A DNA stretch of 10,474 bases from Anaerolineae bacterium. GTDB lineage: Bacteria > Chloroflexota > Anaerolineae > B4-G1 > SLSP01. Position numbers and translations under genes: made by a program. The notes beneath the pieces were generated by a model. The model did not search any database. It had not been told where the DNA came from and was given only the letters and a program-made list of their open reading frames with translations. Shown one piece after another: positions 1-7,650 of this stretch (the stretch's first letter is position 1; each line of letters starts with the position of its first letter). Where the stretch lies: positions 1-10,474 of the forward strand of contig JAFGNI010000290.1 of the NCBI GenBank assembly GCA_016927095.1, written 5' to 3'.

Positions 1-30
1 CAGAGCGCAGACAGAGTCCAGCTAGACCTT

Positions 31-38
31 AGGAGAGG
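31..38 (+). promoter_or_regulatory. Shine-Dalgarno of the giant surface-protein gene
   Basis: The purine-rich stretch AGGAGAGG lies just upstream of the ATG at 42 and fixes that start. Only 41 bases of upstream sequence are in the window, so the promoter of the cluster cannot be seen. Confidence 0.85.
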
Positions 39-41
39 ACT

Positions 42-3000
42 ATGAGACGGAAAAGCATACCGAGGATTCCACTGAATTTGCTGCTGGTAACAGCAATGAT
101 TGTCCTGGCGCTTCCGGCAATGCCTCAGAGCCTGCCTGTCACCGCGCAGAGCGTGGCGGCAGCCCCCGAGGGGCCCGTGGCCGGTGAGCTCGTTGCGACG
201 GAGACAGCCGGCGTTGCGCCGCGCTTCTCCACGACGCAGGAGCTGATGGCAATGCCACAGCTGGAAGCACCGGTGTCGCTCGCCGCGGCGCAGGAACTCA
301 CGGATACGATCTACCTGAGCGTTGTGAGCGCCCGGACCGAGCTATCCGCTGACGTGGGGCCGGTGACGATGGGGGATCCCGTCGAGTTCTACAAGTACAT
401 CATCAATCAGGACAACACCGGCGATCCCTTCCAGGAATGGACGGCCGCCGATGGCGTCGTTCCCGACCTCTGCTCGCGCGAGACGAACGAATTCTACCCT
501 GCCGGGTGTGAATGGCCTGCCGTCCGCACTGTGCCGGGTTGGGCCCCGATCGTGACGCAGGGAACGCAGGAGAACCTGAATACCGACGTCGGCCTCACAC
601 TGCCGCCGGGCAAGTACCTGATCTCGGTGCTTGGCGACGGCTTCAAGCTGGACGGCGAGCACTTCACTGTACCGATGTCGGTGACAACAGGTACGAAGGC
701 GATGGTTGAGGTGCGAGCGCACCCGCTCCCCCTGCCACCTGCGAGTATGACGCTCAAGATCTTCCACGATCGATCTCTTACGAATGGTCAGTTCGATGCT
801 CCGGTGGAAGAGCCACAGGCTCAGATATGTGAAGTGACCGAAGAAAACCCTGATGCGCCGTATGATATGGCCGGCTTCCTCGTCAGCCTCAACGATATTG
901 CCGGCGAGGTTACCACAGATCTCTTCGGTAACCCGCTCTGTACCCAATATGTGAAGGTGCTCGATGACAACGGCGATCCGATTATCGACGAGTACGGCAA
1001 CGCCGTCATCGAGCTGGATGCCGACGGCAATCCCGTCATCCAGTCACTGGGGAAGGGATGCTTTAGCGATCACTGTGGCAACGTGACTATCCCCAATATC
1101 GGTCCCATCCGCTGGGACGTTCTGGTTACGCCACCTGATGGCGAGCAGTGGATCCAGACGACCACCTTGGAGGGCTCCCATGGTTGGGACACCTGGCTTC
1201 AGGAGAACGGGACCGGGTTGGACAACGAGTTCCTGATCGCTGGTGAGCCCTTCCCGTGGACGATCTTCGGCTTCGTGGCGCCCGTCACAGACACTCTGGC
1301 TGCCCCGATCGATGACCCGCGCCATGGACTGCCGACGGGCACGATCAAAGGCGTCATCATGGGTGCCGTCAGCTACACGCCCTTCTCAGGTGGCCTCCCC
1401 TATCAAGGGCAGCAGTGGGCCGGATTCACCGGCACCAAGCTGGACCGCCCAATCGCCAACGCGTGGCTTGCCCTGAATGATCTTCAGCGGAATGACACGG
1501 CAGTCTGGGTGGGTCAGAGCGACGCTAACGGCAGCTTCGAGATCACGGGTGTTCCCGAGGGTGACTACTCGTTGACTTACTGGGACGAGAAGCAGCACTA
1601 CATCCTCGACTTCGTGCAGATCTCGGTCGTACAAGGCCAAGTCACCGATATCGGCGTACGCACCATGACGAACTGGTTCACTGAGTGGTCAGGCTACGTC
1701 TTCCTCGACTACAACGAGAACGGTATGCGCGACCCGAATGAGCCCGGTGTGCCGGACTACACCGTGGTCTTGCGTGACCGCGACAATACCGAGATCGACC
1801 GTATGTCCATCGCATCGGTCACCGATGCGACAGGGTTCTGGGAGCTGGAGAAGGGCTACCCGATGGGTTGGTGGATGGTGCTGGAAGCCTACCACGATCT
1901 CTATAGACCCACCGGCTACACCTACCAGACCAGCAACCAGCCGGAACCCAAGACCATCCTGGGGGCAGGCGTGGATGTCGCGGCGCTGCCGATCCTAGGC
2001 CAGTGGGGCCACCTCGACTGGGGTGTCGTCCCCTGGGGTGACGACGAGAACGGCGGCATCGCCGGCTCGGTCTTCTATGATACCGTCCGGGCCGAGGACG
2101 ACGCGCGCTATGCGGGCGCGGAGCCCTGGCAGCCCGGCATCCCCGACCTCGAGGTCCAACTTTGGAGAGCGGCGGTGTACACGGCAACCGGCGAGGTCAT
2201 GACGGACACAACCGTCGGCCCGAACTACGGTGCGGTGGTCAAGGGCGAGTTCATAACGAGCACGACCACGGAGAGGTTCGTCCGCCCTGTTGACTGCCAA
2301 GCCCGCGACGCGGACGGCAATCCTGCCGACTTCGAGTTCCTCGCACCGTCAACCGGTGGCTTCGACTGCGTCGAAACGCTGGCGATGGGCACGCAGTTCG
2401 GCGATGAGTACGCCCAACTGCCTGGCAACTGGGGATTCGGCGATCTGAAACCCGGCAAGTACCTGGTGGAGGTCGTGGTTCCCACAGACCCCTACACCGG
2501 AGATCCGGTCTATCAGGTCACGCGCGAGGAGGATGTCAACACCTTCGATGGCGACACCTTCGAGCCGCTGATCCCGCCGCCGGCGTGCGCCGGTCCGCTG
2601 CACGTGGTCGATATCGCGGACTACGAGACCGACAACTACCCCCTGCCCTGGGACCCGACTTTGAGGTCGACCCCGGTGGAAAACCCGAATCTGGCCGCCG
2701 AGGCGGGCAGCCGGTACGAGGGTAAGCCGATGCCGTTGTGCAACGTCCGCCTGGTCGAGCTGGGCAACGGCCGCACGATCGCCCCAACCTTCAGCTTCTT
2801 CACCGACGTGATGATCCCTGGCCGCTGGAAGGGGTACATCATCGACGATATGAAAATCGAGACCGATCCCACCAAGCTCTTCTTCGGTGAGAAGGCCGGC
2901 GTCTCCTACGCACCCATCGGTATCTACGACTGGACCGGCGAGCTGGAGCACACGATCCACTCCGACTACCACGGGGTCTACGAGGTGTTGCTGCCGTCCG

Positions 3001-6000
3001 ACCAGACGACCAACGCCCCATCGCCTAGTGGTATGTTGGCGAATATGTACTACATCTACGGCAACGATCCGGGTCAGTTCGGCAACTTCAACGATCTCTA
3101 CAACCCGGCTTTCCGATCCATCGGCACGACCTTCGAGGTCTACCCCGGTGTGATGGTGCCCTCTGACCTTGCCCCGATCCAGAACGGCGTGAACTTCCAG
3201 GCGCCCGGATCGCAGCAGAGCCAGATCCCGGCATGTCTGCTCGAGGACACAATGCCACAGATCTTCCGCGTATCCAGGCCGTACGCCTACCGGCAAGTCG
3301 ATGCCTCGCGGGTGATCACAATCACGGGCGTCGGCTTCGGTGCCGTGCAAGGTGAGGGTGGCGTCGCGCTAGATGAGCTCACGCCGGATGCGCCGAAGCA
3401 GGCCTGGCTAGTGGCTCAGTCCTGGAACGACCGTGAGATCGTTGTCGAGATCCCCCAGTCTGCTCAGTTCGGGCCCCACCAGTTGCTGGTATGGTCCGAC
3501 AACGGCGAGCGCACCCGCAGCGGCATTACGATCCACGTGCTTGGGGGCAACTACACGCCTCAGGTGCTCGAGGTCGGGCCCGATCTGGAATACACCACAA
3601 TCCAAAGCGCCATCGATGCAGCAGCCGGCTACGGCGCTGGCGGCAACGGTACGGCTGAGGAGAGCCTCGTCGTCGTCTATCCGGGCGCAACGCAGCCGCT
3701 CACCAATGCGCTGGGTATCTGGTTCGAGAACCCGGTCATCTACAGTCCAGTCAAGCTTCAGGGCGTCGGCGCGGGTGGCGTCTACACCGATGGCACAGCC
3801 GTCCGAGGTACAGTGCTGGACGGGCGCGCCTTCGGCGGCGACACACCGTACACCGACTGGTGGCGAGCCTTGGTGGCGGCAATCTGGGCAAATCGCAGCC
3901 ACGTCCCGGACGACACCCTCCCGGACACGGATACAGGCTGGGACGGCACCTTGGTCGATGGCGACGGCCTGCCCATCATCTATGAGGGTCCGGTCGTCAG
4001 CGTCTATGCAGAGGACGGCGAGTTCACAGACGACTTCGAGCCGGCGATCGACGGCTTCACCATCCAGGGCGGGCACCAGCAGGGCCAACCCACCAACATC
4101 ACCACCGGTGGGCTGCCCAACGCGGTCCTGGCGCAGGGCGGTGGCGTCTTCGTCAATGGCTATGCGAGCTTCCTGCAGATCACGAACAACGTGATCCAGT
4201 CGAACGGTGGATCCTACGCCGGCGGCATCCGCGTCGGCACCCCCGACCTGGCGGATCCCAATGGTGGCGGAGACTGGGACCTCCAGAACGACAGCATCCG
4301 GATCGGCTTCAACCGCATCCTGGCCAACGGTGGTACAAATCTCGCCGGCGCCGTCGGCCTCTTCAACGGCACCGAGGCCTATGAGGTCGACTTCAACGAC
4401 ATCTGCGGCAACTTCTCGGCGGAATACGGCGGCGGCATCAGCCACTTCGGGATGAGCCCGGGTGGGTCGATCCACAACAACCGCATCTACTTCAACCGCT
4501 CCTACGATGAGGGTGGCGGGATCATGATCGCGGGCGAGCTTCCTGCCCCGAGCGATCTGGTACTTCCAGGCGCCGGTCCGGTAGACGTCTACGCGAACCT
4601 GATCCAGGCGAATCTGGGGAACGACGACGGCGGCGGACTGCGGTTCCTGATGGCCGGAGATTACGTCTACAACGTCCACAACAACATGATCGTCAACAAC
4701 ATCTCGACGCACGAGGGTGGCGGCATCAGCATCAACGACACTCCTAACGTCCGCGTCTACAACAACACGATCATGAAGAACATGACGACGGCGACGGCCA
4801 TGACCAGCAACGGCGAGCCGGCACCGGCCGGACTCTCAACCGCGCGCAACAGCTCGCTGCTGCAGAACTCACTCCCAGTGGGATCACGGCTGTATAGCAC
4901 CCCGCTCCTCTTCAACAACATCTTCTGGGACAACCGCGCAGGGACATTCCTCGGCGGGATGGTGACGGGCCTTGGTCTGCAGGGCGATACCAGCCCGCTC
5001 CACTACTGGGATCTGGGCAGCGCCGACAATCTCGCCGGTCTGGAGCCTACCTACTCGCTGTTGCAGGTGCCCGCCAACGGCAGCAACAACATCATCGGCG
5101 CGGATCCCGAGGTCATTGAGCAGTATGACACCTCAGTGAACCTCTTCGCCTGGCGGGGCAACCCCAACTTCGTCGACGCGATGATCGTCGCAGTGGAAGC
5201 GCCGGTGACGTTGCTCGGCAACTATCACCTCACCTCCACGGTTGTCACCACTGACCCAGAGGTAACGATCGACTCGCTCTCTCCCGCTGTCGATGCGGGA
5301 ACAGATACGCTGTTCCAGCAGAACCAGAACGACACGGAGCTCCCGCCCGAACCTAGCGAGGACATCGACGGGAACCCGATACCCTACAACACGGAGAGGC
5401 CGAACCTCAACGACACGCCATATGACATGGGTGCGGATGAGGTATGGCCGCCCATGTTCCCGCTGACAGCGGGCCTGGCGGGGCAAGTTCAGGTGGCGGC
5501 GGCGGCGCGCCCGAGCACACTGGGCATCGCAGGTGTCACCAGCGTGCAGTCGGCACAGGCAACGTACAGGATCTACCTGCCGATCATCGGGATGGGAGAT
5601 CAGAACAGGCCCACGTGGAGTGGCGATCTGGACAGCTTCGACTATGACAGCAGCACAGGCACCGTCTCGGTACTCGACGACGGCGAGCTCTTCTGGAACA
5701 AGCAGAGCTTCGGGAACAACCAGGAGGTCTACCTCACCTTCGAGTCGGTGGCAGCCACCGCCACGCGCCAGGATCTCGTGCTGAAGGCCAACGGCCTGTC
5801 CGATGGCCAGATCACGGCGGATTCGCGCATGATCGTGGTCAGCTACGACCCGTCGACCCGCACGTTGGGCGTCTCGACGCTCTCGCCCGGGAATGTCTGG
5901 CAGACCCACCTGACCTACAGCTATGTGGACTTTGAGGCGGGCGATCAGTTCGGAGCACGATCCACGCAGGGCGGCCTACTCGAAGTCTATCGCAACGGCC

Positions 6001-6137
6001 GGATGATAGGCGTCACCGACCTTTCAGGCGGACTGACGCCCTGGGCTTACAGCGGCGACAGTGGCTTCATCGGCGTCCGCTTCCAGGATGCAGCCGGCGT
6101 GGCATTCACGGAGTTCGGCGGCGGCACGATACCCTAG
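42..6137 (+). CDS. Giant secreted multidomain protein: SdrD-like B modules, IPT/TIG domain, parallel beta-helix
   Basis: This 2031-residue protein is probably an extracellular or surface scaffold; I see no catalytic motif. The N-terminus is a Sec-type signal (RRK, then a hydrophobic core at about 12-26, likely cleavage near 36). A family-specific N-terminal region covers about 75-235. Prealbumin/SdrD-like B modules follow: about 236-410; a carboxypeptidase-regulatory-like fold at 433-545 (EITGVPEGDYSL); an SdrD B-type module from about 549 with the calcium-loop-like sequence DYNENGMRDPNE (556-567); and another from about 671. Next come a less clear module (about 830-1060), an IPT/TIG domain (1073-1168) and a right-handed beta-helix (about 1170-1801) beginning TTIQSAIDAA and ending SPAVDAG and YDMGADE. 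After the YRIYLPIIG motif (1842-1850) is a C-terminal domain that looks like a concanavalin/LamG beta-sandwich. It is the first gene of the cluster. Binding oxidase subunits or anchoring to the cell surface is inference. Confidence 0.93.
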   Translation: MRRKSIPRIPLNLLLVTAMIVLALPAMPQSLPVTAQSVAAAPEGPVAGELVATETAGVAPRFSTTQELMAMPQLEAPVSLAAAQELTDTIYLSVVSARTELSADVGPVTMGDPVEFYKYIINQDNTGDPFQEWTAADGVVPDLCSRETNEFYPAGCEWPAVRTVPGWAPIVTQGTQENLNTDVGLTLPPGKYLISVLGDGFKLDGEHFTVPMSVTTGTKAMVEVRAHPLPLPPASMTLKIFHDRSLTNGQFDAPVEEPQAQICEVTEENPDAPYDMAGFLVSLNDIAGEVTTDLFGNPLCTQYVKVLDDNGDPIIDEYGNAVIELDADGNPVIQSLGKGCFSDHCGNVTIPNIGPIRWDVLVTPPDGEQWIQTTTLEGSHGWDTWLQENGTGLDNEFLIAGEPFPWTIFGFVAPVTDTLAAPIDDPRHGLPTGTIKGVIMGAVSYTPFSGGLPYQGQQWAGFTGTKLDRPIANAWLALNDLQRNDTAVWVGQSDANGSFEITGVPEGDYSLTYWDEKQHYILDFVQISVVQGQVTDIGVRTMTNWFTEWSGYVFLDYNENGMRDPNEPGVPDYTVVLRDRDNTEIDRMSIASVTDATGFWELEKGYPMGWWMVLEAYHDLYRPTGYTYQTSNQPEPKTILGAGVDVAALPILGQWGHLDWGVVPWGDDENGGIAGSVFYDTVRAEDDARYAGAEPWQPGIPDLEVQLWRAAVYTATGEVMTDTTVGPNYGAVVKGEFITSTTTERFVRPVDCQARDADGNPADFEFLAPSTGGFDCVETLAMGTQFGDEYAQLPGNWGFGDLKPGKYLVEVVVPTDPYTGDPVYQVTREEDVNTFDGDTFEPLIPPPACAGPLHVVDIADYETDNYPLPWDPTLRSTPVENPNLAAEAGSRYEGKPMPLCNVRLVELGNGRTIAPTFSFFTDVMIPGRWKGYIIDDMKIETDPTKLFFGEKAGVSYAPIGIYDWTGELEHTIHSDYHGVYEVLLPSDQTTNAPSPSGMLANMYYIYGNDPGQFGNFNDLYNPAFRSIGTTFEVYPGVMVPSDLAPIQNGVNFQAPGSQQSQIPACLLEDTMPQIFRVSRPYAYRQVDASRVITITGVGFGAVQGEGGVALDELTPDAPKQAWLVAQSWNDREIVVEIPQSAQFGPHQLLVWSDNGERTRSGITIHVLGGNYTPQVLEVGPDLEYTTIQSAIDAAAGYGAGGNGTAEESLVVVYPGATQPLTNALGIWFENPVIYSPVKLQGVGAGGVYTDGTAVRGTVLDGRAFGGDTPYTDWWRALVAAIWANRSHVPDDTLPDTDTGWDGTLVDGDGLPIIYEGPVVSVYAEDGEFTDDFEPAIDGFTIQGGHQQGQPTNITTGGLPNAVLAQGGGVFVNGYASFLQITNNVIQSNGGSYAGGIRVGTPDLADPNGGGDWDLQNDSIRIGFNRILANGGTNLAGAVGLFNGTEAYEVDFNDICGNFSAEYGGGISHFGMSPGGSIHNNRIYFNRSYDEGGGIMIAGELPAPSDLVLPGAGPVDVYANLIQANLGNDDGGGLRFLMAGDYVYNVHNNMIVNNISTHEGGGISINDTPNVRVYNNTIMKNMTTATAMTSNGEPAPAGLSTARNSSLLQNSLPVGSRLYSTPLLFNNIFWDNRAGTFLGGMVTGLGLQGDTSPLHYWDLGSADNLAGLEPTYSLLQVPANGSNNIIGADPEVIEQYDTSVNLFAWRGNPNFVDAMIVAVEAPVTLLGNYHLTSTVVTTDPEVTIDSLSPAVDAGTDTLFQQNQNDTELPPEPSEDIDGNPIPYNTERPNLNDTPYDMGADEVWPPMFPLTAGLAGQVQVAAAARPSTLGIAGVTSVQSAQATYRIYLPIIGMGDQNRPTWSGDLDSFDYDSSTGTVSVLDDGELFWNKQSFGNNQEVYLTFESVAATATRQDLVLKANGLSDGQITADSRMIVVSYDPSTRTLGVSTLSPGNVWQTHLTYSYVDFEAGDQFGARSTQGGLLEVYRNGRMIGVTDLSGGLTPWAYSGDSGFIGVRFQDAAGVAFTEFGGGTIP
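963..1040 (+). repeat. Three short acidic peptide repeats within the first B-like module
   Basis: Residues 308-315, 316-323 and 326-333 read DDNGDPII, DEYGNAVI and DADGNPVI. This is an eight-residue unit D-x-x-G-(D/N)-(P/A)-(I/V)-I, with two extra residues before the third copy. The acidic and Asn-Gly pattern suggests a beta-hairpin ladder or a weak calcium-binding loop inserted in the module. The repeat is clear at protein level but diverged at DNA level, so it is not a recent slippage product. Confidence 0.6.
3258..3548 (+). other. IPT/TIG domain region of the giant surface protein
   Basis: Residues 1073-1169 carry the typical IPT/TIG pattern: ITITGVGFG near the start, a middle segment with SWNDREIVVEIP, then GPHQLLVWSDNG and a final Val-Leu-Gly. 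The fold is an Ig-like sandwich common in extracellular bacterial proteins as a spacer or binding module. Here it joins the B-module region to the beta-helix. Confidence 0.75.
3549..5444 (+). repeat. Right-handed parallel beta-helix region with Gly-rich turns
   Basis: Residues 1170-1801 start with a pectate-lyase-like entry (VGPDLEYTTIQSAIDAA) and end with the SPAVDAG and YDMGADE signature often seen at the end of such helices. Glycine-rich turns recur at 1366, 1394, 1436, 1463, 1491, 1530 and 1559. Their spacing is 27-29 residues, with two longer gaps of 42 and 39 between groups. Asn-rich strands of the type NNxIxxN sit between them (for example NNRIYFN, NNMIVNN, NNTIMKN). I see no catalytic triad or polysaccharide-lyase lysine cluster, so a structural or carbohydrate-binding role is more likely than an enzymatic one. 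Confidence 0.75.
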
Positions 6138-6144
6138 CGGACAG

Positions 6145-6180
6145 GTGGGGCTGGAAGTGCTGATGCGCGTCCAGCCCCGC
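6145..6180 (+). promoter_or_regulatory. GC-rich hairpin between the giant gene and the oxidase genes
   Basis: GGGGCTGG at 6147-6154 pairs with CCAGCCCC at 6171-6178. With one flanking A-T pair inside and a G-T and G-C pair outside, the stem reaches 11 pairs around a 14-base loop. It starts 8 bases after the stop of the giant gene. No run of T follows, so it is not a classical intrinsic terminator. It could be a 3'-end stabilising structure, a processing site or a weak attenuator that lowers or separates expression of the downstream oxidase genes. Confidence 0.5.
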
Positions 6181-6234
6181 TCAGCCCGAAGGGACCTTGA
6201 GGTCTTCTAGGGTAACGTCCAGAACAGCATCTAC

Positions 6235-6240
6235 AAGGAG
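6235..6240 (+). promoter_or_regulatory. Shine-Dalgarno deciding the start of the Tat multicopper oxidase
   Basis: AAGGAG lies 7 bases before the ATG at 6248. This favours that ATG over an in-frame TTG at 6197, and it places the twin-arginine signal at residues 7-15 as expected. Confidence 0.88.
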
Positions 6241-6247
6241 AATCATA

Positions 6248-7648
6248 ATGACAGGAAACATCTCTAGACGCAGATTCAGCCGGCGAGACTTCCTGAAGCT
6301 GGGAGGCGGCGTGCTCGGCACGGCGGTGGCATCGGCTTTACTACCGAGGTCGAAGGCTCTGTTAGCGCCGATGCGCGTCGAATCCCAGGTGCAGGCGCTC
6401 AAGCCGGTGCAAGGCGCGCTGGCAGCCGCGGCTGACATTCCGCCCGACTTCCACTTCGTGGCAACCGATGGCTGGATCCATCTGCCGCCAGAGGCTGAGG
6501 TCGCGCCTTACCATCCCGACAACATGGCGCCGGAGCTGTTGACAACCTACATCTTCGGCTTCACCAACGTGACCGGCCTCTCAACAGAGCAGGTTTACGC
6601 GCAGAAAATGAAAGCGCAACTCACGGCGCCCATCTTCTCGCTTCAGGTGGGTCACGAGCCGGGTTGGGTCTTGAAGCTGACAAACCTCGGCCTGGCCATT
6701 CGACCGGACTTGATCGACGCGCACACGCTGCACTTCCACGGCTTCCGGAACGCGCTCCCCATCTTCGACGGCGAACCACACTCCTCTGTGGGCGTTCCCA
6801 TCGTGCGCGACCTGAACTACTTCTACAAGCCGCACGACCCCGGTACCTATATGTACCACTGCCACTTCGAGGAGACCGAACACGTGCATATGGGCATGGT
6901 CGGCGGCTGCTTCATCAAGCCGGATGACTGGCGACCAGACAACAAGTACGCCTACGGCTTGAGGGACCTGGCCTACGGCCAAGGGCCGCCTCGTGACGAC
7001 CCGGTCGTGGCGCACAGCGCCTACGATCGTGAGTATGTCATGACACTCAACGAGGTCTGGAGCGAGGCACACTGGGCAGACTCCCACGTGCAGTTGCCGG
7101 AGTGGTCGGATTACGCGCCGGAGTTCTGGCTGCTTAACGGGCGAGTGTACCCCGACACGATCGCACCCAACGGGTGGCGCGCCGCATCAACTGACGGCGG
7201 CGAGCTGACCACAAAGGCTACCTATGAGAAGCTGCAATTCCAGCCAATCTCATCGCTCGTGCACTGCAAGTCCCAAGAGCGTGTTCTGCTGAGGCTGATC
7301 AACCTCGGGTTCGAGGAGCAGTCACTCAAGCTCACGGGTTTGAAGTTGCACGTGATCGCCAAGGACGCGACGCTGTTGCGCGGCACAAATGGCGAGGACC
7401 TGACCTACATGACAGACACGGTTCTCATTGGTCCTGGTCAAAGCGTCGACGCGATCTTTGTGGCGCCCGAGGTCTCGGAGATGACGAAGCTGCTGCTCTA
7501 CAACCGCAAGTACGGTCGTCTGAGCAACGGCGGGCACACGGGCTATGGTGGACAGATGACCGAGATCCACGTATATCCCGGGGACACCACGCTCTCCTCA
7601 CAGAGCGAGCCCAACGAGTGGCCAAGCGAGCTAGTTCCGGAGGTATAG
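6248..7648 (+). CDS. Tat-exported multicopper oxidase subunit with type 1 site and half trinuclear site in domain 1
   Basis: A 466-residue exported copper protein. The N-terminus is a clear Tat signal (SRRDFLKLGGG at 11-21, hydrophobic to about 40). Cupredoxin domain 1 (about 65-225) has HTLHFHG (159-165) and YHCHFEETEHVHMGM (203-217). By analogy with two-domain oxidases carrying type 1 copper in domain 1, H159, C205, H212 and M217 are the likely type 1 ligands (H214 is an alternative), and H162, H164, H204 and H206 would serve the trinuclear cluster. Domain 2 (about 255-446) begins with FWLLNGRVYPDTIAPNG. Where an active domain has its HxH it reads SLKLTGLKLHVIAKDA, and no second HxH pair follows, so the protein alone lacks four cluster histidines. 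H339-C340 is an extra potential metal or disulfide site. The reaction would be oxidation of an unknown substrate coupled to O2 reduction, probably only together with the next gene product. Confidence 0.93.
   Translation: MTGNISRRRFSRRDFLKLGGGVLGTAVASALLPRSKALLAPMRVESQVQALKPVQGALAAAADIPPDFHFVATDGWIHLPPEAEVAPYHPDNMAPELLTTYIFGFTNVTGLSTEQVYAQKMKAQLTAPIFSLQVGHEPGWVLKLTNLGLAIRPDLIDAHTLHFHGFRNALPIFDGEPHSSVGVPIVRDLNYFYKPHDPGTYMYHCHFEETEHVHMGMVGGCFIKPDDWRPDNKYAYGLRDLAYGQGPPRDDPVVAHSAYDREYVMTLNEVWSEAHWADSHVQLPEWSDYAPEFWLLNGRVYPDTIAPNGWRAASTDGGELTTKATYEKLQFQPISSLVHCKSQERVLLRLINLGFEEQSLKLTGLKLHVIAKDATLLRGTNGEDLTYMTDTVLIGPGQSVDAIFVAPEVSEMTKLLLYNRKYGRLSNGGHTGYGGQMTEIHVYPGDTTLSSQSEPNEWPSELVPEV
7639..7643 (+). 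promoter_or_regulatory. Shine-Dalgarno inside the end of the preceding gene
   Basis: GGAGG overlaps the last codons of the upstream oxidase gene and sits 7 bases before the ATG at 7651. It favours this start over an in-frame GTG at 7618. With only 2 bases between stop and start, the two genes are probably translationally coupled. Confidence 0.85.
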
Positions 7649-7650
7649 AT

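Noticed and set aside
2349..3350. Minus-strand open frame of 333 codons, and similar ones at 5133-5909, 6581-7087 and 9101-9880
   Set aside because: All are antisense to clearly coding genes, lack recognisable motifs, and are expected where the third codon position is rich in G and C.
3433..4194. Plus-strand open frame of 253 codons in another frame
   Set aside because: Its product is a Ser/Arg/Pro/Thr-rich sequence typical of a shifted frame, while the main frame here encodes the IPT domain and beta-helix.
3408..4712. Long open frame on the minus strand, 434 codons
   Set aside because: It lies wholly inside the beta-helix part of the giant gene, which has recognisable domains, a signal peptide and a Shine-Dalgarno sequence. 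The antisense product shows no domain and reads as GC-rich shadow coding.
3549..5444. The beta-helix as an active pectate lyase or other polysaccharide-degrading enzyme
   Set aside because: I see the fold pattern but no catalytic residue cluster, and the SPAVDAG and YDMGADE ending is common in non-enzymatic surface proteins.
6193..6204. Short palindrome GACCTTGAGGTC as an operator
   Set aside because: The arms are only 5 bases around a 2-base centre and no promoter elements are recognisable nearby, so it may be chance.
6197..6247. Earlier TTG start for the Tat oxidase
   Set aside because: It would place 17 residues before the Tat signal and ignores the AAGGAG well spaced before the ATG at 6248.
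6722..6898. Copper nitrite reductase (NirK) as the identity of the Tat protein
   Set aside because: The Cys is flanked by His on both sides (HCH) and the Cys-to-His spacing is 7 rather than the 9 I recall for NirK. The extra HxH motif points to a multicopper oxidase with a trinuclear cluster.
7618..7650. Earlier GTG start for the second oxidase-like gene, overlapping the previous gene
   Set aside because: The ATG at 7651 has GGAGG 7 bases upstream and gives a normal signal peptide.
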